This document shows, one piece after another, positions 1 to 11,732 of a stretch of DNA of 64,000 nucleotides. The stretch is taken from positions 1,674,001 to 1,738,000 of the forward strand of contig JAJFPB010000001.1 of assembly GCA_020881915.1 (NCBI GenBank), read 5' to 3'. How positions within the stretch are numbered: the stretch's first letter is position 1; each line of letters starts with the position of its first letter. The notes under the pieces are model-generated. The model ran no database searches. It saw only the letters and a list, made by a program, of their open reading frames with translations, and had not been told where the DNA came from. A program made the position numbers and the translations under genes. The stretch comes from Paramyrothecium sp. XJ0827. Taxonomy: Eukaryota; Ascomycota; Sordariomycetes; Hypocreales; Stachybotryaceae.

Positions 1-362
1 GCCCCTTTGCACTAACGAATTGCTTTCGAATTGGGCCGAAACCTTAGCCTATTTCAAGCTCGCCACCATTACGCCCTAGCTGAGGCTAGCTCTTGCAGCC
101 ACCCTCGGTAGCACTATGCGACATGGTCGAGTTTCCTACTTGAACTATTTCTCCTAGGTTTGAGAGACTCAAAGTTTAGACAATATTCACATAATAGTAG
201 TTCAAATACGGGATTTGTTGCCCAGTTTGTGAGCCAAATTGGAGAGATCACTAAACATTGATGTAAAATCGCCAATCAAACTGTTACAGGCACATGAGGT
301 CGAAATAAAAATGGATTTGTCTCATTACTTCACTCATACCGCCAAGTCTAAATATGTATCCT
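1..362. other. window edge, no gene seen
   Basis: This stretch lies beyond the 3' end of the minus-strand NACHT gene and up to the window edge. No coding pattern, RNA gene or repeat was recognised. It probably holds the 3' UTR and terminator of the NACHT gene. Confidence 0.4.
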
Positions 363-3352
363 CTATACTTTCTCAAAGAACTGATTCAGTCGTATGATCT
401 CCACGGACCCGTACGTTCGTTCCAGTACCTCCAGAACCCCCCTTGCCGTGATTTCAGGATCCCAAGCATCGGCCAGGATGACAGCGTTCACATCAGCCTC
501 GCCTTCTTCCAACAATAGTCTCACTATTCTTGTCCATCGTTCAGTCCCTTGTGGATTGATATCATAATAGTCAATCCATTTTCTTCTCCGTGCATCCCTC
601 AAGTGACGGAGAACTGAAATCCAGGCTGTCGTCTGCGATCGAGTGTTGAAGTCCAGGTACACATGGTTGGGGCCTGGATTGGTGTGTCCACAATTCCGTA
701 AGAGACCAGCAATAAGTCTGGGGTCCGAGAGAGGGAATATGGTTTTCTGGGTTGAGCAAAGGAACTCAGTTGCGTACGACAGCAGCGGTGTGGCATCGAT
801 GCGCATGAGCTCTTTTTCCTGCTCCGAAACCTTGCCTTCCTTAAAGCGTCGATTTTGCTCTTTCACCTCCTCAATCACATACTGTGTCAAGCCAAACTTG
901 GTGGCAAGACATAGAAAGGGCTGCCAAATGGGCGGTGCTTTCATCCGGACTTCGTAGGACCCAAACGCGTTTCGGGCCCAATGGTCGTACGGGTCGCCCG
1001 ATTTTCGTTGCCAATACCATGACAAAGTGGCATTGAGCTCGTTAAGGAATGCTGGTTGCAGTTGTCGGGGGTCAGTTCGGACAAAGCGTGCATGCGTCAT
1101 GGCCAAGGCGATTTCAGGCCACCATTCATCAAGTCGACGGTGCTGCTCCGGCTCATCCAATGGGACCTTTAGGCGCAGAACATAGGATCTATGAAGCCTC
1201 AGATGTGGATCAAATCCTCCCGGACTACTCGACACCAAGCGCTCCTGGACCTGTTTCGTTTCCATAAGCCAATCGCGGACTGTTCGGTGGATATATGTGA
1301 TCCGGCATTGAGTGAGCGCGTGCTGTTGTTGGCTGATGAAATTACCGCGAGAGGATGCAGGAGGGAAAAGGCCTAGTAGACCAGCGAATCTCTGAGTCAC
1401 CGTGTTGCTTACTTCTTGACATCTTTCCAGTGTTACAGCGTCCGCGGCTTGCTTGACTTTCTTTTCCAGCGCGAGGTTGTCGTCAGACAAATTGAGGGCA
1501 AAAGCCATCTCCCAGACAGTTAGGGAGTGGGAAGTTTCGTCTTTGAGGAGGTCGGCGACTACTTCTCGCGCTCTTAGTAGCTGGAATATCGAGGCTGTGA
1601 TTCCGATCTGGTGACGATCCTGGTCTTGGAATATGAACTTGTCGAACAAAGCCTCAATATCCGACGGTAGTGTAGCTAAAACATCTTCCAATTCTGAGAT
1701 CTTGAAACTCCTACCGGCCGTAATGGGACTGAGGGCGTCCAAAACCTTGTTCAGAGCGAGTCTCACCCAGAGGAATACTCCATCGGCTTTTTGCACAATG
1801 TTGTTGGTAAACTCTTCAGCACGGGGATTTTGAAGGTTGAGTTGACGTCGGAAATGGGGGTTTTCGTTGAGTCTGTCTCTAGCGTATCGGAGCATATCGC
1901 GGTGAGTGAGGTCTTGAAGCTTCAAATTCGGAACGGCTGATTCAAAAGCTGCCTCAAAGACACTCCAAGGACGGGATGACAAGCATAATTTGACACTGCG
2001 TCCACCATCTCTCAAAGCCAGTGTCTTGAAGAAGTCGATGATCATGCGATGATCTCCATCAAATTCATCTAGTCCGTCAACGAATAAGCAAATCTTCACA
2101 ATAGGGACTGCAGCATCCATGAATGCCTCGAAGCCAGCGATCAGCTTTACAACTGTCCAATCGATCTCCAGCTTGATCCGTTCCTTAGTGGTCATAGTCC
2201 GTAGTTCTTGCCATAAATCAGGAAAGGTACTCGGCATGTGTTCCGGGTGTGCCGAGAGTAGTTGGTGCAAAAGTGATCGTAATAGGCCAGTTTGTGAGCG
2301 CTGTTCTCTTGAACCGCTTGTCCAAAAAAAGAAACCGGCGATGGTGACAGCCTTCTCCTCGGACCATTTATTCAAAGACTTGGCAAGCTGTTCATGCCTA
2401 TAGAGATATCTGACAAAGGTAGATTTACCAGAACCTGGTTTTCCAGTGATCCAGTATACCGGGCCCAAGTCGTTGCTGCTTAACCAAGTGTGGAGTTGAT
2501 GTTTGAGTTCAGGCCTAGTCTCATTGGGAGCTTCCAACGGCTCAAAGACCCACTCGAAGGTCTTTCTGTGTGCAGAAGCAATTTCAGTCTCTCTGTTTGA
2601 CATGCTTGTGTAGGCGAGACTTTCGAGGATGAAGTCGTTGATGACGCCTGCAGATGCAAGTCTTGCATTACTCCTAGCCTTTGGCTTTGCGAGCATATCT
2701 TCACCAACGGAGGCTGGCTCATGCAAGTTCAGGCCCATTAGTCCGTGAGTTTCGAGCCCTCTGGGCTTTTTCTCCGTAAGTTCATTGTCGATCTTGGCTT
2801 GCCCTGTCAGGTTTTCGGTGTGGTGTAGTTGTTTGAGTCCGGCCGGCACAGGAGGAAGCGGAGGAACGACCTTTCTGTCAATGGAATCAGTCTTCGGTGA
2901 CTTGGCGACCGTAACTTTGGAGCAACTCACACCACTTTCGGATGCTCAGACGACCAAGCCTGGGTCATCTCATGGAGCCGGCGCCCCAGAGCTTCGACAT
3001 CGTCAACGGCCCAGCTGGCACAAAATCTCACGTGGTCCACGTTCACAGTGATAACCTCACGGGTTGGCGCAAGGAGATTCTGCAACTTGATTTGCAAGTC
3101 TCCACATACCTTGCGACAGTCTGCAATGAAACTACCGGCCGGTATTTCTTTGACAAGGATTTCGGTGACGACTCGCTGAAGACGAAGACATATATCATCA
3201 AGATCATTACCATCTTGCGATGGGAATGCATCAGGGTTGGGGTTCAGATGAAGCTTCCACGCCGTCTGCTGGAATTCAGCAGCGGTGTTTAGAAAGTTGG
3301 AAACGAGTTCATCACTCATCGCTTCACAATGCACGGGATTCTCTGCGGCCAT
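363..3352 (-). CDS. NACHT-domain STAND protein, two exons
   Basis: Product of about 977 aa. Exon 1 is 2931-3352, the intron 2875-2930 (56 nt, GTGAGT donor, CTGAT branch, GACAG acceptor), exon 2 363-2874; the join is in phase. The start is the ATG at 3350-3352; the long downstream frame would otherwise begin on a GTG inside the intron. The N-terminal 140 residues form the helical region usual before fungal NACHT modules. Residues about 285-292 are the Walker A loop GKPGSGKS and about 403-412 the Walker B strand CLFVDGLDEF, followed by the winged-helix-like region seen in DUF7791-type proteins. No ankyrin, WD or TPR repeats follow, so the sensor part is short or absent. Known members are cytosolic signal-transducing NTPases, some of them acting in heterokaryon incompatibility; such a role here is inference. 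An additional upstream exon cannot be excluded. Confidence 0.85.
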
Positions 3353-6300
3353 TTTATAGCATGTAATGGGCGCCGAGTGATATGATAATTCTACTAAAGC
3401 TACGTAACTACCCTCAGTTGTTGTGGTGCGTTGGAGCAAACTGCTGTCATTCACGGCACGTCAGAAGAGGTGTGACGGTGAGAGGAAAAAAGATCCAAAA
3501 AGAAAACACCGAGGACTGTGAGGGGGGACCCGAGTCAAATACGGAGCGAGGAGTCGCTTCTTGCGGCTGCGCCACAATGCAGGGGCTCTAGCGAGGTCCC
3601 ACTCAGTTGGCTGTTCGGCAAGGGAGATAAAAGCATCGTTATCAATGATCGGTCGTTGCCGATCAGAAATGGTCCCCGGACTAGATCGGGATACGGCAAA
3701 TGCCAGTAAAAAACGGCTGCTAATGAATATCATGCCCCATCGAGTGCGAGAGTCGTCGCGAATCTCTTCGCCTAAAAAAATACTCCTGTCATCGTCGTGA
3801 TGTTGTCTAACCATTCGAGAAAGAGGTGTTCCGTGTTGTGCGACGCCGTGTTCATAGACTCATTCACGTCTATCGTGCTCTTCCACTAACTAGTCGTTGT
3901 CGGGCTGGCGCAACAGCATCTCTGAGCCGCATCAACTTTGCCAGGGTCTCAACGCTGGTCTGAATTCAATAGCGAGGGCACAGAGCAGCTCATACATGGG
4001 CGAAACTAATGGATCAGCTCTTGGTAAATTTACAAGAGCATAAGCATCATTAAAACCAAACTGTTGGCAGACTCCTGCTGGTCAATCTATTTAAGGAACA
4101 GCTAAGGAAACTAAGTTGGTGTCCCCATATCAAGCAGAGCTCTCAAAGTGTGGCCGATGCTACTGTACAATCTACAGTGGGGAGATATACGTTTCCCACA
4201 AAATTCCACTAATAATATCCACGATAGCGTAGTCTGATATTAGCCTGAGAGAAGCTCTGCTGGGACACAGGTCCCATCAAATAGCTCATCACAATGGGGT
4301 GGTCTTGTGTCCAAAGACCCATTCATTCCCGTTACTTGTCGAGAACCTCCTACTGCCTTGTCTTGGCGCTTGACAATGTTAACGACGAGCCAAGAGACAC
4401 GCAGGAAGGGCGGAGAAATTCTTTCGGGATAGGGGTCCATCTGCCAGTCGTAAAAGAGAGCCAAAATGTGTGTACTCTTCGACGACCAAGAGGGCTAGGT
4501 TGCCGTGCTTTCCCCGGTGGTGCCTCTGCACGTCGGATTACAGGCGTCGCGCTGGTTGAAAGGATCGCTCCAGCTACGAGGGCCAGAATCAATCGGCTAT
4601 GGCACAATGAGGCCGGGGATGCCTGACGTCAAGCCTAGGAATATTTCGATACGTTATCTGCGATTATGGTTACGTCCCGCTGTGACAGCATTGCGGACGA
4701 TGTTCCGGCGGCATTGCAAGATGTCTCCAAATGTGGCTTCGGGGCATCTTGAGATGGTCACCACTTGAACCAGCGCCAAGCCTTGGCCAAGTGGCTGTCC
4801 GGGGTGTCTTAGACAAGCGTGACAAAGACCTAGAACGTGGCAAATGAGCACAATGTTGACGCACTGGCGATGCATAAATGCTTATCAGGTGATTTCGCCA
4901 TGGTATGGATAGGCAATTTGAGAATTGCGGCTTTGAAAGAATTTGCTGATCAGCGGACATGAGGCATATCCGATCCTTGGCAAGCCGCGGTTCATGGTTC
5001 AGGTAGGCTGCCAAGCACAAGCAACCCTACAGGTCGCCGCCTGCAAGCCCTCTTCCGACTTGCTTACCAGGTTCGATCGGATTCCTCCTTGGGCGCCACA
5101 AAAAGATAGGCGAGGAGAGCAAGGACGCGCGTTGTGCAAGCCGAGATTAAAAAGGCAACGATAACCTTGATCATCTTACTCGGTGTGTAGGCGTTAAAAA
5201 GGTACCGATTTCGGATTTTTCTTGGTTGTGGAGAGACACAATTTTACCCGGGTCGTTGTCCAGCCTGGAAACACCTTCTCAACCCCTCAGCCGCCTCATC
5301 TCTGAGCGGAGAGCGGGGACAATCCACACTTCTCGGCCAGGTTCTCCTCTGCTGTGTCGGTAGCTTCCTTGGTAACGTCAAAGCTCACGAGATGCCCCCA
5401 AAAGAGCAACTTCTCCCAGAATGGCGATTCTTGAGACGTTGCAGGTCATGCAACCTGCGCTCGTATTGTGCGTACTCAAAAGGCCGAGGACCAAGTGCAC
5501 ATGCAACGGCCTCTTGTTTTGCACGAGGCGTTACTGAATCGGCCGTCGGCGCTGTTAATGAGATCCAAGATCCCAGGGCTCCTTCGGAGAAAAGGTCCGA
5601 GCCAATGGTGGACCGGGGTGCACAGCGCACAACCCCTCAACAACGAGCATGAATTGGAGCTACCGGCATCACCTTTCGCCAGTGAGGTCATGCCACGATC
5701 AGTCTCATCGTTTCTTATTGGTTTCTATCGACGGACAATGTGCCGATCACTTCCTCCTGGCCGTGATGTGTGACCTGACGTGCCTTGGAGGGAAGCGCTG
5801 TCGCTGTTGAGAATGTGCAATTGCTACCCTTGCTACCGACAGGGGTGGTTGAAGCTGAGACCGAGACCCTGTGCCGTGGATGGTGCAAGCGGATCTCGCT
5901 TTCAGAACGCGACAAGCAAGATTTGTGACCAATAACTTGTCGGTAAAATGAGCTGTTTCCTGCAGGGTCTCAGGCCGGATGAGGGCGCAAGCCTAAAAAA
6001 AAATATTAAAAATTCTTCTGTGACCGTTGGCGTATAGCATCCGGAGAGTGACACGCGGTGGAAACCCCAAGATCGGTTAAATGGAGAAGCTGGGTATAGC
6101 TCCGGGAAATTTACCAAACTAGACTTCAATATTCTTAGGTGTGGAGTGCTACCAGAGCCTCACTAGCTCCCATTGATTCAAGCAATCTTGTTGGACGAGG
6201 GCATCGTCATATCGCTAAACGCGGTTCGCCATATGCACCTCAATCTGCGTGGAGGCCTGCGCCGGGGGCCTAAACCACAAATCTCTAATCGTGTGTGACG

Positions 6301-6409
6301 GAGCAATTATCTCTTACAAGCACGAGTCATTTCGATCCTCCTTCAACGCAGCCGGGCGGCGGCCCTGTGGTTTGTTGTAGAAATAAACCAACACAAGACT
6401 CCACAACCA
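3353..6409. other. 3.1-kb intergenic region
   Basis: It lies between the NACHT gene and the Zn2Cys6 gene. Short overlapping frames exist on both strands but none has family motifs or matching splice sites. A minus-strand frame at 4350-4607 reads like a signal peptide (hydrophobic run, then APV-like cleavage region) but has no ATG and no clear continuation, so at most it is a relic of a secreted protein. The last few hundred bases should contain the regulator's promoter. Confidence 0.4.
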
Positions 6410-8773
6410 ATGTCGGCGTCCTCGGGCACAACTTTGTCTTCGGCTTCCCATGGCCAACCCCCGCCTCTCCGGCGAGACAGTTCCTCCAAAAGACGCTCCG
6501 TCACGGTTGCATGTGAGCCCTGCCGGAAGCGCAAATCAAAGGTTCACCCCGGCCGCCTGAACTCGCACCATCTCTCCAGCCAAGAGACCGGTAGATTGAC
6601 GCTTTAGGGAACAGTGCGACGCGGCGCGCCCGACGTGTTTTCTCTGCCAACGTCATGACACGCACTGCGTGTACGAGACGCTCGGGGCCGAGACTCACAC
6701 CCAGGCCTTGAAGCGGAAGCACAACGAGCTGAACACGAGGCTCGATGCACTCACGGAGCTGTACCACATTCTTCGCTCCGAGCCCGAGAACGATGCTCAG
6801 GGAATTTTCCAACAGATCCGGTCGGGCATTGACCCAGAAACTCTGCTCAAGAGGATCAAAGAGAGTGACTTGCTAATTCAACTTTCCGCAGCCCCGCCCA
6901 CCGAGTTCTGCTACGAATTCCCCTTTCTGGCCAAGATGCCGTCCTTCCTCGAAGTGGAGAGCAATCCTTACGTGCACTCGAAGCTGTTCGAACACACGGC
7001 CATGACTCTGGTGAAGAAGCAGACCGTTTCAAGGGGAAGCTCGCAGGCGGGCAGCACTAGCTGGGAACGCATCTATCGCATCCCGTACCACGCCTGTCGA
7101 TTGGCAGAGCCTCTTGTCGACCGAGTCAAGCCATCGGACTGGACACGCGTGTCCACCAACGACACCCTGCTGAGGCGGTTGCTGGAAACGTACTTCGTAT
7201 TCGAGTTCCCGTTCCAGTCCTTCTTCCACAAGGACTTTTTCCTCAGGGACATGGCGTCCGGCAACGATCGGTTTTGCTCGCCCCTTCTGGTCAACGCGGT
7301 GTTGGCCTCGGCTTGCGTATGTGCCACAAGTTTTGCTCCACCTCGAGATGTCCGTCAAGCATGCTTACACGCCGACAGCATGGCTACGCCGGGATGAGCA
7401 ACAGGGCTGACTTTTGGGAGCCGCACTCGATGGGCTACCAGTTCCTGGCCGAGACGAAGAGGCTCTGGGAAATGGAGTCTGGCAGGAGCAAAATCACCAC
7501 GGTTCAGGCTGGATGCATTATCATCAGTATCGTGAACACGAACGGGATGGACAAGGTTGGCGATGCATATCTGGAGCCAACGATCGTCATGGCAAAAGAC
7601 ATGGGTCTTTTCGAGCCCCTCAACCACATCAAGAATAAAAATAGGAGGAAAGTATTTGGCATCACTGCTTGGGGTGTCTTCAGCCTGCAGAGGTACGTTA
7701 CGCCCTTTGGTCCACCCGGCACGTCGCGACCAGAAATTTCTAAATGATTCAAGTCCACTTCAATTCCACTTCTACCGGGCGCCTCTAATATCAGCACCGC
7801 CAAAGGAGCCCCTCCCAGATTACAAAGACGCTCGATCGTGTTACGGGGAACTGTACTGCAAGTATCCCGGGTCCGATGATCTCGTGCCCTTCCATCACGG
7901 CTGCACCACGAAAGCTATATGCGAGTTTCGAGTGATAATGAACGACATCTCGGTGCGCTTGTTTAGTGAAACACCTATACGCAAGCCACCTTTGTCATTG
8001 GAGGAGACGCTTGGATTCCGAAGCAGGCTGCAGGACTGGCATATCAATCTGCCACCGCCTCTTTCAGCTCAGTATGCTGTGCTCCCCAGCCACCTCAAGA
8101 TCCAGTAAGTGGAGGAACATCGCGCAGCTAACTTTTCGCTAACAACCCACGTGTTAGCATGCACTACTATAATCTTTTGATGTGTTTGTTTGAACCTTTA
8201 TTAGAATCGCGGACCTCACTTCGAAAAGTTCCTAGCGAGCCGTTAAGGCTTAACGCCGAGGGCATCGTCAACCATTGCAAAACTTGTCTCGAGCTGCTAT
8301 TACGACTATACTATTTACGCCACGGGTTCGAACAATGGGATTCGCCACTGATCCAGTGGCTCATGTTTCAAGGTTTCAACTCCCTCAAGGAGTTGTACAA
8401 GCCCCAGGCATACTTCGACCCTGGCCAACGCAACGCCGTTCTGTCGACGGTGCTGCTTTGCCTGAAGGGCTTACGGGAGCAGGGCAACAATATATATCTT
8501 GCTGAAGCCGTCTTCACCATAATGCGGGGAAACATGGCTCCGGCGGATGCCCGGCCCTTGCAGCAGATATTTGACCTTGAGAAGGAGGAGGAGCGGAAGG
8601 TTCTCGTGGTGGGGCAGATTCGTTCTAGTTGGCCGATCAACATAGTCAGTCTCAACGATGATCCGGAGAAGCAGCGATTCGACCGTTTGATTGAAGCTTC
8701 AGCCGAGCTGAACCTGCAGGACGATTCGAGCAGCTCGGGCGGTTTATCACCAACCCGAGAGAGTTCCGATTAG
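6410..8773 (+). CDS. Zn(2)-Cys(6) fungal transcription factor, five exons
   Basis: Product of about 704 aa. Exons are 6410-6541, 6615-7316, 7379-7692, 7754-8104 and 8158-8773, with introns of 73, 62, 61 and 53 nt; all phases agree. The first splice completes the binuclear zinc cluster: C35, C38, C45, C52, C55, C62 with spacing C-x2-C-x6-C-x6-C-x2-C-x6-C. The first donor (GTTCAC) is non-canonical beyond GT, but only this join restores the cluster. A short helical linker rich in charged residues and leucine follows (about residues 70-95), then the fungal middle homology region spread over exons 2-5, recognisable by the ACHGY segment and the FLAETKRLWE helix. The C-terminus is Ser-rich. It is a nuclear DNA-binding regulator; the target is unknown. 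The next gene, 0.8 kb downstream on the same strand, is a glycosylasparaginase, which may or may not be a target. Confidence 0.9.
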
Positions 8774-9551
8774 GGCGGCGTGTCTCGTGCGTCGATGGGC
8801 ATAGCCAACTTGGTGTGATGAATGATCTATCTTATGACTGGAGTTCGAGAAGGGCCCGTTTCTCCCGCTATGGAACCGACAGTGAATGAAGAAGCCGACG
8901 AGCTGAAGTAGGACGGAACGAGTTGATGCTACGAACAAGGCATTGCTCCCAATCGTGAAGACTTGACATATTCCTGTCTTGCCATTCTTTCCAGGGTATA
9001 CTCTCCTAGACTCGTCGCGTAGCTTTGTGAGGAGTCATTACTCCAACCCCAGTCCCATGTACGTCATTCTTTTTGGCAGTTCCTCATACGATTTGCCGAT
9101 CTCCATCGCTTATGGGCTACTTGATACGAACCACGACCCGACCAGGACATGGGTCCCGCGTTCTAGAGGCGGTCGCGGGCTATCGCGCCTACACAAAGGG
9201 GCCTCCGTCGCGGCTCCTCGGTGCAACACAATCCGAATCTTCCTTGGCTTTCTCCAGACGATGGATTGACACTATCATGTTGACATCTCAACAAAGGTTG
9301 TAGGATTGTTAGTTTGTATTTTATCGACAAGCTTGCAGGTGCCCAGCCTCCGATAGGAAGGTGTCTCAATTAGCCTCTTGTTCCTGGCTCACGCAACCCC
9401 GCCTCGCCTCCCACTCTTATCTACTCTGCCTACCAGGACTCTCGAGCACTCTATAACAACCGCCCGCCGCGCTCGCCGGAGCAAGCGACTCTCAATTGGA
9501 TGTCTCTATTGCTTAAACAATACAGCACTCGGGAATAGCCGATCCACAGCC
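8774..9551. other. intergenic, probable promoter of the glycosylasparaginase
   Basis: This 778-bp spacer shows no coding frame with recognisable motifs. The frame of the next gene stays open back to 9378, but that extension is rich in Arg, Leu and Thr and lacks family features, so it is treated as leader. The region should hold the regulator's 3' UTR and the promoter of the next gene. Confidence 0.4.
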
Positions 9552-10595
9552 ATGACGCCTCCTCGTCGACTATTGGTCAACCTCGCGCTAGCCGCGCTGC
9601 CGGTTCTCGCCGCCCCCTCGCCTGGCTTGCCCATCGCCATCAACACCTGGGGCGGCGCCTTCACAGCCGCCACGGACGCAGCTTTTCTGGCGCTCCTGAA
9701 GGGCAATGCCTCGGCGCTCGATGCAGTCGAGATTGGCTGCACGACTTGCGAGCGCAATCAGTGTGATGGGAGTGTCGGCTTTGGTGGGTCTCCAGACGAG
9801 AATTGCGAGACCACACTGGACGCCATGATCATGGACGGCACGACCATGAAATCTGGTGCGGTGGCCGCACTGAGACGCATCAAGAATGCCATCGGCGTGG
9901 CTCGCCATGTCTTGGAACACACAAGCCACACGCTGCTGGCGGGTGATCTGGCCACCCAATTCGCTGTGCAGAGCGGCTTCACCCAGGAGAACCTCACCAC
10001 CGAGGCCTCCGCCGAGCGCTGCGAGGCTTGGAGACAGGGAGGCTGTCAGCCAAACTACCGCCTCGGCGTGACGCCGGACCCGGATACCTCGTGCGGGCCC
10101 TACACGCCCCTGAGGCGCACGGGACTGGGCGAGTCGCGCCACCAGGCCTCCCACGACACCATCTCGCTGCTCGCCATCGAGCGCGACGGCACCATGGCGG
10201 CGGGCACGACGACAAACGGCGCCTCGCACAAGGTGCCCGGCCGCGTGGGCGACGGGCCCATCACGGGCAGCGGCTCCTACGTCGACGGGGACGTCGGCGC
10301 GTGCGGCGCCACGGGCGACGGCGACGTCATGATGCGCTTCCTGCCCTGCTACCAGGCCGTGGAGAACCTGCGCCGCGGCATGACGCCCACCGAGGCGGCC
10401 GAGGACGCGGTGCGCCGCATGCTCCGCAAGTACCCGGACATGGCGAGCGGCTTGGTCGTGGTCAACAACGAGGGCGAGCACGGCGGCGCGGGCAGCGGCT
10501 GGACTTTTACGTACGCGTACCGGGGCGGGTGCATGAAGGAGACCAAGGTTGTGACGGTCCCGCCGGTCACTGCGGACAGCCTCGTAGACTTGTAA
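9552..10595 (+). CDS. secreted N4-(beta-N-acetylglucosaminyl)-L-asparaginase
   Basis: Glycosylasparaginase of 347 aa, an Ntn hydrolase that cleaves the GlcNAc-Asn bond left after glycoprotein breakdown. The ATG at 9552 is chosen because it gives a signal peptide (basic RR, hydrophobic LVNLALAALPVLAA) directly before the mature start PIAINTWGG, the usual N-terminal beta strand. The autocatalytic site is the HDT motif: T203 becomes the free N-terminal nucleophile of the beta chain after cleavage between D202 and T203. The following DGTMAAGTTTNG and GDGPITGSG segments are the substrate-binding part of the family. Length and Cys content fit an extracellular or vacuolar form. There is no intron. 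GC content is high, unlike the flanking spacer. The gene lies just upstream of two tRNA genes. Confidence 0.92.
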   Translation: MTPPRRLLVNLALAALPVLAAPSPGLPIAINTWGGAFTAATDAAFLALLKGNASALDAVEIGCTTCERNQCDGSVGFGGSPDENCETTLDAMIMDGTTMKSGAVAALRRIKNAIGVARHVLEHTSHTLLAGDLATQFAVQSGFTQENLTTEASAERCEAWRQGGCQPNYRLGVTPDPDTSCGPYTPLRRTGLGESRHQASHDTISLLAIERDGTMAAGTTTNGASHKVPGRVGDGPITGSGSYVDGDVGACGATGDGDVMMRFLPCYQAVENLRRGMTPTEAAEDAVRRMLRKYPDMASGLVVVNNEGEHGGAGSGWTFTYAYRGGCMKETKVVTVPPVTADSLVDL

Positions 10596-10658
10596 TTGAG
10601 AGCCCCTTTTGGCTTCTGTAGGACGGCTGCAACGTCTGCCCGTTTCTGAATAGAAGCT

Positions 10659-10688
10659 GTTCCAGTTCCAGTTCCAGTTCCAGTTCCA
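10659..10688. repeat. GTTCCA microsatellite
   Basis: Five perfect tandem copies of a 6-bp unit, GTTCCA. They lie between the glycosylasparaginase stop and the tRNA pair and probably fall in its 3' UTR. Confidence 0.9.
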
Positions 10689-10737
10689 CTGCGCGATGAA
10701 TATGAGTTGCGCTGCGAGTGCCGATCGTCACCAATCA

Positions 10738-10845
10738 GGGCGAATGGTTTAGTGGTATAATACTCCCTTAGCATGGTCCGTCCGAGGCTACTCGGAATGG
10801 CGATTCCTCTGGGAGTGGTCCGGGGTTCGATTCCCCGTTTGTCCA
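10738..10845 (+). tRNA. tRNA-Ala(AGC), intron-containing, copy 1
   Basis: The cloverleaf folds with acceptor GGGCGAA/TTTGTCC, anticodon stem CTCCC/GGGAG, loop TTAGCAT, T stem CGGGG/CCCCG with TTCGATT loop, and discriminator A at 10845. The anticodon AGC is at 10770-10772. Position 3:70 is the G:U pair that identifies alanine tRNAs. A 36-nt intron (10774-10809) follows the base after the anticodon, the canonical site for the tRNA splicing endonuclease. The internal A box (TGGTTTAGTGG) and B box (GGTTCGATTCC) match Pol III promoter elements. CCA is not encoded. Only 12 bp separate it from the second copy. Confidence 0.93.
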
Positions 10846-10857
10846 GATCCTGTTCCA

Positions 10858-10972
10858 GGGCGAATGGTTTAGTGGTATAATACTCCCTTAGCATGAGCTG
10901 TTCAAATCTGCTTCGGCAGCTTGAAGGCGACTCTTCTGGGAGTGGTCCGGGGTTCGATTCCCCGTTTGTCCA
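10858..10972 (+). tRNA. tRNA-Ala(AGC), intron-containing, copy 2
   Basis: The mature part is identical to copy 1, including AGC (10890-10892), the G3:U70 pair and discriminator A (10972). The intron is 43 nt (10894-10936), at the same site but of different length and sequence from copy 1. T-rich runs downstream (about 11001-11040) can terminate Pol III; the 12-bp gap after copy 1 has no T run, so the pair may be transcribed together. Confidence 0.93.
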
Positions 10973-11732
10973 GGTTCCATTTACAGGATCACATCCTATC
11001 TTTTTGTCTTGCTTCCTCTTTTTTTTCTTTTTTCTTTCTTTGTCTTGGTTCTGGTGGTGAGTCCGCTTCCTTGCGTATAGCGTCAAGCAGGAGTATGCAC
11101 TCTGAACGTCATGCATGAAAACGGCGCTGCACGGGGGGATTTACTGCTTCAGTCTACCGGTATTTGTCTCTTGGGCATCAATCTCAGCAAGCGCGGCAAG
11201 CTAAGGTCATGTGAGCGTGGAAAATGAGCAGTCATATCAAGCCGACAAGTGCAAGACGCCGCATTCACGCACGAGGCAATTGTCGGGCATCCATATCTGT
11301 TGGATCGGGGACAATCTAGCCTCACTTGCTGTCCAGAAGGCGGGCCGTCATCCATGTATGAATCGGTAGAAAAGTCTGAGGCATGCTTGATACGTGAAAG
11401 CGATATTTCATTCTCTCAACAAAATGTATTGTGTTATCGTAACCTCGTTGTAATGCTATGTTAGCATCTACTAGATCTAATCATAGTGAACGACATGAAT
11501 GAAAGCAAAAACAGAAAATGCCACCAACACCATATTCCCCGTCCATGCATGATTCATCTGGCTGCGATGCCCGTCATACTAGTAGTTTTGCTCTGCGAGG
11601 TTCTCTATCCGTAACCAGCAGTAAGGTATAATCTTTCGACAGGAAGGAAAGCAAGAGAAAAGATGTCAATGACCAGTATTACATCCTGGAAGAGCCAAGC
11701 GCCCTTCCCCAACATGTGTTATAACAAGAAGA
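10973..11732. other. intergenic, T/C-rich tract after the tRNA pair
   Basis: The first 80 bases are strongly T- and C-rich, with several runs of four or more T that could act as Pol III terminators. Beyond that no gene was recognised. A long minus-strand frame crossing the tRNA pair is a shadow that translates the tRNA repeats. Confidence 0.45.

Noticed and set aside
4350..4607. Signal-peptide-like minus-strand frame
   Set aside because: It begins on TTG, has an in-frame stop shortly upstream, no acceptor that brings in an ATG, and no recognisable continuation; not enough for a gene call.
9588..10481. 297-codon minus-strand frame inside the glycosylasparaginase
   Set aside because: It is an antisense shadow of a GC-rich gene; composition is Ala/Val/Arg/Gly-rich without motifs.
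10349..11116. Long minus-strand frame (255 codons) across the tRNA pair
   Set aside because: It translates the antisense of both tRNA genes and the end of the glycosylasparaginase; the apparent internal protein repeat is just the duplicated tRNA.
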